Shown here: piece after piece, positions 1-5,464 of the stretch
Position numbering within the stretch: the first letter of the stretch is position 1
Layout: each line of letters begins with the position of its first letter
Origin: JAVRLB01 sp049965455
GTDB lineage: Archaea > Thermoplasmatota > Thermoplasmata > Thermoplasmatales > ARK-15
Length of the DNA stretch: 17,534 nucleotides
Assembly (NCBI GenBank): GCA_049965455.1
Contig: JBMFWH010000028.1
Location: 1 to 17,534 of the forward strand
Reading direction: 5' to 3'
Translations under genes and position numbers: made by a program
The notes under the pieces: model-generated
The model's input: only the letters and a program-made list of their open reading frames with translations
Told to the model about the DNA's origin: nothing
Databases searched by the model: none

Positions 1-72
1 GGTTCAATAAAACTCCACTCATGGGTGGATGTGGAGCCCAGCAACAAGCTCCGAAGCTTTAGCGAGGAGTAG
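1..72 (+). CDS. C-terminal end of a probable TnpB-like (IS200/IS605 OrfB) protein, cut by the window edge
   Basis: Frame 1 is open from the first base to a TAG at 70-72 and encodes 23 residues ending in ..NKLRSFSEE. Short basic/Ser-Phe tails of this kind, with no folded domain, are common at the ends of archaeal TnpB proteins. The DNA around the stop (43-77) looks like the right end of such an element: a CTCC...GGAG hairpin followed by GTAGTTGAC. Only the tail is visible, so no catalytic RuvC or zinc-ribbon residue can be checked and I cannot tell whether the gene is intact upstream. Another reading frame (frame 3) is open to a TAG at 57-59 and is the main alternative. The identification is inference from the tail and end structure. 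Confidence 0.5.
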   Translation, partial: GSIKLHSWVDVEPSNKLRSFSEE

Positions 73-77
73 TTGAC
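1..77 (+). mobile_element. Right end of an IS200/IS605-type element with possible omega-RNA scaffold
   Basis: Bases 49-70 can fold as a hairpin with a CTCC/GGAG stem, and GTAGTTGAC follows directly, ending at 77. In IS200/IS605 elements the 3' end of tnpB and the element's right end encode the omega-RNA, whose guide is read from the flanking DNA. If that applies here, the guide would be the 16-20 bases from position 78. The left end and any TnpA are outside the window. Confidence 0.45.
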
Positions 78-114
78 TGATACCCAACGAACATGTGGCC
101 GATAGATTTTAGGA

Positions 115-164
115 ATATTTAAATAGTATATCGATATATAGATATCTGTTAATAGATAGGTGAT
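115..164 (+). promoter_or_regulatory. padR promoter with a palindromic candidate operator and SD
   Basis: A TATA-like ATTTAAATA lies at 117-125. It is followed by a perfect 12-bp palindrome TATATCGATATA (127-138) and a second palindrome AGATATCT (140-147). The SD GGTGAT is at 159-164, 4 nt before the ATG at 169. With the TATA box centred near 121 the transcript should start near 148, so a repressor bound at 127-147 would cover the region between TATA box and start site. PadR proteins often autoregulate by binding such sites; this one is inferred, not shown. Confidence 0.5.
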
Positions 165-168
165 TAAT

Positions 169-630
169 ATGTTTGGAATGCGAGGTTCCTCAGAGCCTAT
201 ACATCATAGAGCCAGAGGATTTGTAGGGATAAGATTCTGGATTCTGAACCTGATCTCTAAGAAAGAAATGACAGGAGCAGAGATAATGGAGAGGATTGAA
301 GAATTGTCTATGGGTATGTGGAGACCCTCACCAGGTAGTGTATACCCTATTTTAAAAGACCTGGAGAGAGAGGGATATGTTAAAGCAAGAGAAGATCTGA
401 ACAAGAGGTATTATTCTTTGACCCAGAAGGGCTCATCTATACTGGAAGAGATGCTGTGGTTACCTAGACAAAGATTTAGAGCTTTTGAGAGGGTGGATGA
501 TGTAAGAGACACAATAGATTGGATGGATGGCTTTGCAGATTTTTTGAAGGAAAATGAGGAAAAATTAAAGAGTGACGCAGAACTATATAGAAGATTTAAG
601 GAAATTAAAGAAAAATTAAATACAATTTGA
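169..630 (+). CDS. PadR-family transcriptional regulator
   Basis: This 153-residue protein has a PadR winged-helix domain at about residues 17-90. GFVGIRFWILNLIS forms helix 1, MTGAEIMERIEE follows, the recognition-helix and turn motif is MWRPSPGSVYPILKDLEREGYV (50-71), and the wing is KRYYSLTQKG. The C-terminal ~60 residues are helical and charged, as in the dimerisation arm of PadR proteins. The start at 169 is chosen over the upstream GTG at 160 because GGTGAT (159-164) lies at the usual 4-nt spacing. PadR proteins are local repressors, commonly of efflux or membrane genes. The next gene downstream is a metal-cation transporter 70 bp away on the same strand, so it is a plausible target. 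The effector is unknown. Confidence 0.9.
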   Translation: MFGMRGSSEPIHHRARGFVGIRFWILNLISKKEMTGAEIMERIEELSMGMWRPSPGSVYPILKDLEREGYVKAREDLNKRYYSLTQKGSSILEEMLWLPRQRFRAFERVDDVRDTIDWMDGFADFLKENEEKLKSDAELYRRFKEIKEKLNTI

Positions 631-700
631 GCTTATGTGAGCATGTACAAAAATCAGTTGAGAGTCCAATAAAATATTATAGCTCGGAGTTAAGTGATTT

Positions 701-1954
701 ATGGAAAGAAAAAATTTGGATCTAGCAAACATAAAAAACTATATAATTCTATCCTTGGTATTTATAATAGCAGCTATGCTCATCAGATTTGCTGGGTATA
801 TACTGTTCCAGAACTATGCTTTGTATATTGAATCAATACATATGTTAATGGATGTAATAATTACAATATTGGTAATCATAGTAATATATTTTGTAAGATC
901 ACCCATTAACAAAAAATATCCATATGGCCTCTACAAGATTGAGGACCTTACCGCCATTTTAATCAGTATTATGATATTTGTTATGACTTTAGATTTCGCA
1001 AAAAGCATGTTTTCTGCAGTTCCAAATCTCTCTATATATACATCAGTCTTTGAGTTTGTTTCTTTGATTCCACTATTCTTGTCAGGATATGTAAAATTCA
1101 TTGCCGGCAAAAAAATAAATTCGCCATCATTACACTCTGATTCATTTCATGTAATAACAGATGTGCTGGAAGGATCGATAGTGGGCATAGGCTTATATTT
1201 AGCTGCAATTTTGCACAGTGAAATTTACTATTATATCGCCTTGATCGTAGCCATTTTAGCTCTCTTTATCATTGCTATAGACATTTTTAAAGATAGCGTA
1301 TACAGCATCCTTGATCTCCCAAAAAATAAAAAACTGAATTTACAGATCACAAAAATCCTGAGCGGTTTTAAAGAAATTTACAATACAAAGTCTATTAAAG
1401 TCAGGTGGGCGGGGCCGGTTACTTTTTTTGAGCTTGTTTTAGAATTCAACCCGCAATTAACCATTGAAGATGCTCATAGTATTACAGATAGAATAGAAAA
1501 TAAGCTTTATGAAGACTTTCCTTCATTGGAAAGCGTCTCGATACATATAGAGCCAAATATCAGAAATAACTTTAAAATAGGTGTACCTCTAGACAATAAT
1601 GAACCACCATATATTATCTCAGATAACTTTACGAAAGCCCCATTTTTTGCAAAAGTGATTGTAGAGAATAGAAAGATAAAAAACATGGAGATAGAAAAAA
1701 ATATCTTTTTTGAAAGTAATAAAAATCTAGCCGGGGCTGAATTTATGGAATATTTAGCTGAACATGAGTATACTGATGTCATAATTATTAATATTGGCGA
1801 GATCACTTTCTCAATACTTTTGCGGCATAATATCAAAGTATGGCAGGCGGCATCTCAGGATCTATCTGGCAATCTGGATCTGTTTTTAAATTTCAGTCTG
1901 AAAAAATTAGATGCTCCTACCGTTGAAGCTTCATGGAGAAAAAATATGTTGTAA
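701..1954 (+). CDS. Cation diffusion facilitator (CDF) transporter fused to a NifX/NafY-like domain
   Basis: This 417-residue protein probably exports divalent metal ions (Zn, Fe, Mn, Co or similar) by proton antiport. Residues ~12-205 form the CDF membrane domain with about six segments. It carries the two paired metal motifs of the family: HxxxD in TM2 (H47, D51, with E44 nearby) and HxxxD in TM5 (H150, D154, within LHSDSFHVITD). Residues ~210-285 match the cytoplasmic CDF domain and end with the typical SVSIHIEPN. Residues ~290-390 resemble the dinitrogenase iron-molybdenum cofactor domain (NifX/NafY/NifB C-terminus), starting KIGVPLDN and including FTKAPFFAKVIVE and FMEYLAEHEYTDVIIINIGE. 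An AGTGAT SD (693-698) precedes the ATG. It lies downstream of padR. The metal specificity cannot be read from sequence. Confidence 0.9.
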   Translation: MERKNLDLANIKNYIILSLVFIIAAMLIRFAGYILFQNYALYIESIHMLMDVIITILVIIVIYFVRSPINKKYPYGLYKIEDLTAILISIMIFVMTLDFAKSMFSAVPNLSIYTSVFEFVSLIPLFLSGYVKFIAGKKINSPSLHSDSFHVITDVLEGSIVGIGLYLAAILHSEIYYYIALIVAILALFIIAIDIFKDSVYSILDLPKNKKLNLQITKILSGFKEIYNTKSIKVRWAGPVTFFELVLEFNPQLTIEDAHSITDRIENKLYEDFPSLESVSIHIEPNIRNNFKIGVPLDNNEPPYIISDNFTKAPFFAKVIVENRKIKNMEIEKNIFFESNKNLAGAEFMEYLAEHEYTDVIIINIGEITFSILLRHNIKVWQAASQDLSGNLDLFLNFSLKKLDAPTVEASWRKNML

Positions 1955-2016
1955 AAAACTGTGAAAATAAAAGAATTTTAAAAAAATTTAATAACAGTAA
2001 TATAATACTAACATAT

Positions 2017-2313
2017 ATGATCTCAATGCATGTTATAAAATCTGGCTCAGAGATACTTTTGGCCGCATGCGACAAAAAATTGCTGGGAAAAAATCTGAAA
2101 GATGGTGAACTTAAATTGCATATAAAAAAAGACTTTTATTATGAAGTTTTTGTGGATTCAAGAACTTTTGTAAATGCTCTCAAAATGGCTACAATTGCAA
2201 ATCTTGTTGGGGAAGAAGTTGTGTCAATAGCGATAGAAGAAGGATATGTAAATAAGGAAAATGTTATACATTTAAAAGATGTACCTTATGCGCAATTTGT
2301 AAAAATGATTTAG
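2017..2313 (+). CDS. DUF424 family protein
   Basis: Residues from the chosen start (98 aa) match the archaeal DUF424 pattern: MHVIKSGSEILLAACDKKLLGK, then a ..GELKLHIKKDFYYE stretch, then ALKMATIANLVGEEVVSIAIEEGYV, then ..DVPYAQFVKMI at the end. The function of DUF424 is unknown; the family is small, soluble and conserved in archaea. The frame extends upstream to an ATG at 1933 (126 aa), which would overlap the transporter gene by 22 bp. The extra 28 residues are Lys/Asn-rich and do not look like the family, so I prefer 2017 (or 2026). A TATA-like AT stretch around 1977-1991 sits about 33 nt before 2017, compatible with a short-leader start. Confidence 0.8.
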   Translation: MISMHVIKSGSEILLAACDKKLLGKNLKDGELKLHIKKDFYYEVFVDSRTFVNALKMATIANLVGEEVVSIAIEEGYVNKENVIHLKDVPYAQFVKMI

Positions 2314-2332
2314 TGGTTAAATTGGAACTATC

Positions 2333-2503
2333 TAAAAAATGTCGCTGTCAATTTTTCGTTGAAAATATTAAAAATAGCATCAGTTATCATACTACACATA
2401 TTTCAAAAAATATTCAAATTAAATTATCCACATAAAAGCTATGCCTTCAACAAAATGAAATAATAAGCAAGTATCAACGAAGAGTTGGCATGATCTAAAA
2501 AAT
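2333..2503 (+). mobile_element. 155-bp MITE-like element, copy L, with 8-bp target duplication
   Basis: The element occupies 2341-2495 and is flanked by perfect 8-bp direct repeats TAAAAAAT at 2333-2340 and 2496-2503. Its ends are imperfect inverted repeats: TGTCAATTTTTCGTTGAAAA from 2346 against the complement of 2470-2490 (TGCCAACTCTTCGTTGATAC). It encodes no protein of its own. About 148 of 155 positions match the reverse complement of 3513-3667. It sits between the DUF424 gene and the rpoK promoter. The transposase that moved it is not in the window; an 8-bp duplication implies a DDE-type enzyme, family unknown. Confidence 0.9.
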
Positions 2504-2510
2504 ATAAGTA

Positions 2511-2558
2511 AATTATATATAGTATTACTATATACCTATTTCTACTGATTTTGGTGAT
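2511..2558 (+). promoter_or_regulatory. rpoK promoter and SD
   Basis: A TATA-like AATTATATATAG lies at 2511-2522, starting 8 bp after the MITE's right target duplication. The SD GGTGAT is at 2553-2558, 4 nt before the ATG at 2563. The SD position decides for that ATG over the in-frame TTG 2551 and GTG 2554. Confidence 0.6.
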
Positions 2559-2562
2559 TGTT

Positions 2563-2733
2563 ATGAAGTTTACAAGATTTGAAAAAGCAAGAATTATTGG
2601 TGCAAGAGCATTACAAATATCAATGGGAGCTCCTGTACTTATAGATATTCCTGAAAAGATTACAGATCCAGTAGACATAGCTCTTTATGAATTTGAAAGA
2701 AACCTGATACCTATCACAACAATAAAAAAATGA
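2563..2733 (+). CDS. rpoK: DNA-directed RNA polymerase subunit K (Rpo6)
   Basis: This 56-residue protein is the archaeal counterpart of eukaryotic RPB6 and bacterial omega. It binds the RNA polymerase core and helps assemble and stabilise the large subunits. Almost the whole length is the conserved family core: FTRFEKARIIGARALQISMGAPVLIDIPE, then DPVDIALYEFERNLIPITTIKK. The length is usual for archaeal RpoK, which lacks the acidic N-terminal tail of RPB6. It stands alone here rather than beside ribosomal-protein genes, and its locus is bracketed by two inverted MITE copies (2341-2495 and 3513-3667). The TATA box and SD lie inside the bracketed segment, so the gene keeps its own promoter. Confidence 0.95.
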   Translation: MKFTRFEKARIIGARALQISMGAPVLIDIPEKITDPVDIALYEFERNLIPITTIKK

Positions 2734-2746
2734 TCTCTATACTTTT

Positions 2747-2796
2747 TATGAACATTTAAATTTTTATATTGTTCATAACTTCCCATTTATCTAATT
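2747..2796 (+). terminator. Hairpin after rpoK, possible terminator
   Basis: TATGAACA (2747-2754) and TGTTCATA (2770-2777) are perfect 8-bp inverted repeats with a 15-nt AT-rich loop, followed by a run of five T at about 2792-2796. It lies 14 bp after the rpoK stop. The rest of the gap to 3024 (about 230 bp) is very AT-rich and I see no gene or RNA in it. Confidence 0.4.
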
Positions 2797-3024
2797 TTTG
2801 TAACTGGTCACTATTATGAAGTGGCAATCTAAAAGAAAGAGCCTTTAATCCAATATATTTTTAATTTATTATTATGAAATAAAATATATTATCTATTCTT
2901 TAAATACGGTAAAAGTTACGCATAATACTCTCTTTTATGAAAACTTAACTTCAGAATCGTGACCTATTACCAATTTTTCATAGAAACCGAAAAAAGGATT
3001 TAGCTGCTGTTTTTATCTCCATGC

Positions 3025-3498
3025 CTAATTTATATCCTCTTTTAAATCGATCTCTATTGCATTCAAAGATATGAAAATGTGAATAATAATGAATACTATA
3101 CCAATGAATAAAGCGCCCAAACTAAATATCATTGTAATAACAATAAATTCATTAATTTGTAAATTTTCAAGAGATGAGAGCAATATCGCAATACTTGAAC
3201 CGATAGAGAAAAAAATGGCAATATACATCAATAACAGCGCAGTACGCAATACTTTTGCCATTCGAATCAAGGTGAATATTTGCTTTTTATAACATTTTAT
3301 AAGTCCCTCATTTTTTATATCTTCCTTGATCAATTCCCTGTGCAATGACCTCATACTTTCCATAACCCTTGAATATCTTTCATTTATGCCCAAAATCAAG
3401 AGAGCAATTCCAGTAATGATCGCAAGAGGAACAAAAGAATTATTCATAATACTCAGGATATCAATCATGAGTGAAAGAGTATATCTATCGAATATCAT
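3025..3498 (-). CDS. DUF2721-like membrane protein
   Basis: This protein of up to 157 residues has three predicted membrane segments: ~20-37 (FVPLAIITGIALLILGIN), ~85-107 and ~118-146. Between the first and second is a cytosolic helical stretch, NERYSRVMESMRSLHRELIKEDIKNE. The layout of one TM, an (N)RY.R.....R.LHRE motif, then two TMs is that of DUF2721, whose function is unknown. Start choice is uncertain. ATG 3498 lies only 14 bp from the MITE, and the TATA-like ATTTTAATTAAAT at 3512-3500 would place a transcript start near 3479, favouring the in-frame ATG at 3468 (147 aa). It is divergent from the ABC exporter genes and the MITE separates the two promoters. Confidence 0.75.
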   Translation of the reverse strand: MIFDRYTLSLMIDILSIMNNSFVPLAIITGIALLILGINERYSRVMESMRSLHRELIKEDIKNEGLIKCYKKQIFTLIRMAKVLRTALLLMYIAIFFSIGSSIAILLSSLENLQINEFIVITMIFSLGALFIGIVFIIIHIFISLNAIEIDLKEDIN

Positions 3499-3504
3499 AA
3501 TTTA

Positions 3505-3675
3505 ATTAAAATGATCGTGTCAACTCTTCGTTGATAATTGCTTATTATTTCATTTTGTTGAAGGCATAGCTTTTATGTGGATAATTTAATTTGAATATTT
3601 TTTGAAATATGTGTGGTATGATAACTGATGCTATTTTCAATATTTTCAACGAAAAATTGACAGCATCATTAAAAT
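3505..3675 (-). mobile_element. 155-bp MITE-like element, copy R, inverted relative to copy L
   Basis: The element spans 3513-3667 between perfect 8-bp direct repeats ATTAAAAT at 3505-3512 and 3668-3675. These differ from the duplication at copy L, so the two copies inserted independently. The terminal inverted repeats are clear: GATCGTGTCAACTCTTCGTT (3513-3532) against the reverse complement of the other end, GATGCTGTCAATTTTTCGTT (3667-3648). About 21 of the first 26 positions agree. No indels separate it from copy L and about 7 substitutions are visible. It lies between the divergent DUF2721 and ABC genes. Confidence 0.9.
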
Positions 3676-3703
3676 TTCATGTTGTCAGAAAAAAGTAAAA
3701 AAA

Positions 3704-3714
3704 ATATTAAATAT
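3704..3714 (+). promoter_or_regulatory. TATA box of the ABC exporter operon
   Basis: ATATTAAATAT, preceded by an A-rich stretch (possible BRE), is centred about 28 nt before the ATG at 3737. There is no SD, so the message is probably leaderless. Confidence 0.55.
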
Positions 3715-3736
3715 CCATAACACACTATAACCCCAT

Positions 3737-4633
3737 ATGGAACTTAGAGCTGAAAAAGTATCTAAAACATACGGCTCCAAAAATTATGCTTTAAAAGAAG
3801 TTTCATTTGATATTGACTTAAATGGAATATTCACTATAATTGGGAAGAATGGTGCAGGAAAAACAACATTGATAAGGATTTCTTCAACTCAGCTATTGCC
3901 AACCTCCGGCAAAATAACAGTAAATGGATATGATGTGGTGAAGAATGCTGAAAGTATCAGAGAATTCATAGCTGCCGTGCCGCAGGAAGCAAGAGCCATT
4001 CCATGGCTAACCCCGATACAGACGGTATTGTCTTATCTTATGTGGCGTGGTTATTCATACCGAGAAGCAAAGGAAAAGGGGAAGGACGCACTTAGAAGCC
4101 TCGGTTTAGGGAACGTTGAAAATGAAAAAAACAGAAAGCTTTCTGGAGGGCAAAAAAGAAAAGTTTTAGTTGCAACCGTCATAGCGAGCGAGGCACCGCT
4201 AATATTTTTGGATGAACCAACCACTGGCCTAGACTATCTTTCTCGCAAAGAGCTTTGGAACCTATTGTCCACCATGAAAAAGGATAGATTGATAATATTG
4301 ACCACCCACTATTTAGAGGAAGCCGAGATACTGGGGGATAAGATAGGCATTCTTGATCAGGGAAAGCTAATTGGAATAGGCAATATAGATGAGTTAAGAG
4401 GAAAAATGAAATATCCATACAGCTTGAAAGTTTATTCTGACAAATTAAATATAACTGTGGACGGCGGAGTAATAAAAAAATCAGCAAATGGAGAAACACA
4501 GGTATATACAACAAAAGATCAGGTTTATAAAATAGCCATGAAGTTGATAACAGAGAATATCAGGTTTACGGTCCAAGAAGTTTCACTGGGAAACATTTTT
4601 GAGTTTTTAGTAGGTGATCACATTGAAGATTAG
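3737..4633 (+). CDS. ABC transporter ATP-binding protein (DrrA/CcmA type)
   Basis: This 298-residue cytoplasmic ATPase energises the membrane protein encoded next. The nucleotide-binding domain is complete: Walker A GKNGAGKTT (36-44), Q-loop VPQEA (Q83), signature LSGGQ (135-139), Walker B LIFLDE with catalytic E160, and switch His H191 in TTHYLEEAE. The 'FLDEPTTGLD' context and a ~90-residue C-terminal extension after residue 210 are typical of ABC-2 type exporters for drugs, lipids or polysaccharides. The start at 3737 follows the only good TATA spacing. Its last bases contain the SD of the permease gene, which begins 11 bp before this gene's stop, so the two are translationally linked. The substrate is unknown. 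Confidence 0.92.
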   Translation: MELRAEKVSKTYGSKNYALKEVSFDIDLNGIFTIIGKNGAGKTTLIRISSTQLLPTSGKITVNGYDVVKNAESIREFIAAVPQEARAIPWLTPIQTVLSYLMWRGYSYREAKEKGKDALRSLGLGNVENEKNRKLSGGQKRKVLVATVIASEAPLIFLDEPTTGLDYLSRKELWNLLSTMKKDRLIILTTHYLEEAEILGDKIGILDQGKLIGIGNIDELRGKMKYPYSLKVYSDKLNITVDGGVIKKSANGETQVYTTKDQVYKIAMKLITENIRFTVQEVSLGNIFEFLVGDHIED

Positions 4634-5369
4634 TAAAAAGTTATTGCACCAGGCCACTGCATCTATCCTAGTAAATTCAATATATGCTATGTTAAACTAT
4701 CCGGTAGTGCTTATTAACACTTTACTAGCACCATTATCTTTGCTTGCGGTAGTTACATTTGCGAGCCATGGCACCTTGCTTCCTATCGCTGCAGAAGGTG
4801 CATTAATAATGAACATGGTTTCAAGCGGAATATCAATGCAAGGTGATCTCTCACACTTAAAAAATGATATGAGATTACAGGATATGATAGTAAGTTCGCC
4901 AACTCCCGCAAGTGTTTATGTACTAGGCATGGCAATTTCGGAGATAGTATATTCAATCCCCACAATAACGCTCTTAGTAATATTGAACATTATTTTTGTA
5001 AAAATAACGCTTTTAGGAGGAATAACTATTTTTTTCGATATGGCCCTAATATTTACTTTTTCAGTATCTCTAGGATTCTTGCTTTCAACGCTTTCATCAG
5101 ACATTGTTCAGAGCTGGGCATTTTCTGGGATACTTTCTCCATTATTATCCACAATTCCCCCAGTTTACTATCCAATAAGTTATATTCCATATCCATACCG
5201 ATATTTATCCTATATATCTCCAACCACTTACTCGGCTGAAATAGCACAAAACGCTGCAGGGTATATACATCTAAGCTATATTAGCTTAGTGCTTACCTGG
5301 GCAGTGTTAATAATAGTCACGCTTTTCATGCTGTATCTTTCAGTTAAAAAATCAAAATGGAGAGAATAA
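4623..5369 (+). CDS. ABC-2 type transporter permease
   Basis: This 248-residue integral membrane protein has about six hydrophobic segments, e.g. ALLNYPVVLINTLLAPLSLLAVV near the N-terminus, then segments around 105-130, 138-160, 168-190 and 222-244. The PPVYYPISYIPYPYRYLSYISPTTYSAE loop before the last segment is characteristic of ABC-2 permeases (compare P..LLP.WL..I..L.P..Y). I set the start at TTG 4623 because GGTGAT (4613-4618) stands exactly 4 nt before it, as at other genes in this window. An in-frame GTG at 4614 lies inside that SD and is less likely. It is paired with the ATPase upstream. Confidence 0.88.
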   Translation: MKISKKLLHQATASILVNSIYAMLNYPVVLINTLLAPLSLLAVVTFASHGTLLPIAAEGALIMNMVSSGISMQGDLSHLKNDMRLQDMIVSSPTPASVYVLGMAISEIVYSIPTITLLVILNIIFVKITLLGGITIFFDMALIFTFSVSLGFLLSTLSSDIVQSWAFSGILSPLLSTIPPVYYPISYIPYPYRYLSYISPTTYSAEIAQNAAGYIHLSYISLVLTWAVLIIVTLFMLYLSVKKSKWRE

Positions 5370-5379
5370 TTATTAATAC

Positions 5380-5406
5380 CATGAAAAATCAAGTATTTTG
5401 TTCATG
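5380..5406 (+). terminator. Hairpin after the ABC operon, possible terminator
   Basis: CATGAAAAAT (5380-5389) pairs with ATTT..TTCATG (5395-5406) as a 10-bp stem with a 2-nt bulge and a 5-nt loop. It lies 11 bp after the permease stop. It resembles the hairpin after rpoK, sharing ATGAA...TGTTCAT. No long T-run follows, so termination is uncertain. Confidence 0.35.
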
Positions 5407-5420
5407 AAAGGAGTATATAT

Positions 5421-5459
5421 TATATAAGAGATCCGCTATTTATCAGACTATATGGTGAT
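5421..5459 (+). promoter_or_regulatory. pepA promoter and SD
   Basis: TATATAAG (5421-5428) would direct a transcript start near 5450. GGTGAT (5454-5459) lies 5 nt before the ATG at 5465. Confidence 0.6.
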
Positions 5460-5464
5460 ATATC

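Noticed and set aside
1933..2016. N-terminal extension of the DUF424 protein overlapping the transporter gene
   Set aside because: The added residues are Lys/Asn-rich and unlike the family, while the conserved domain begins right after the ATG codons at 2017 and 2026.
2341..3667. A single composite transposon carrying rpoK between long inverted repeats
   Set aside because: Each repeat has its own distinct 8-bp duplication and its own terminal inverted repeats, and there is no shared duplication at the outer edges. This indicates two independent short insertions.
4179..4514. Long open frame antisense to the ABC ATPase
   Set aside because: It lies wholly inside a well-supported gene, has no promoter or SD, and its translation matches no recognisable family; likewise for other antisense frames within pepA, malic enzyme and the phosphohexomutase.
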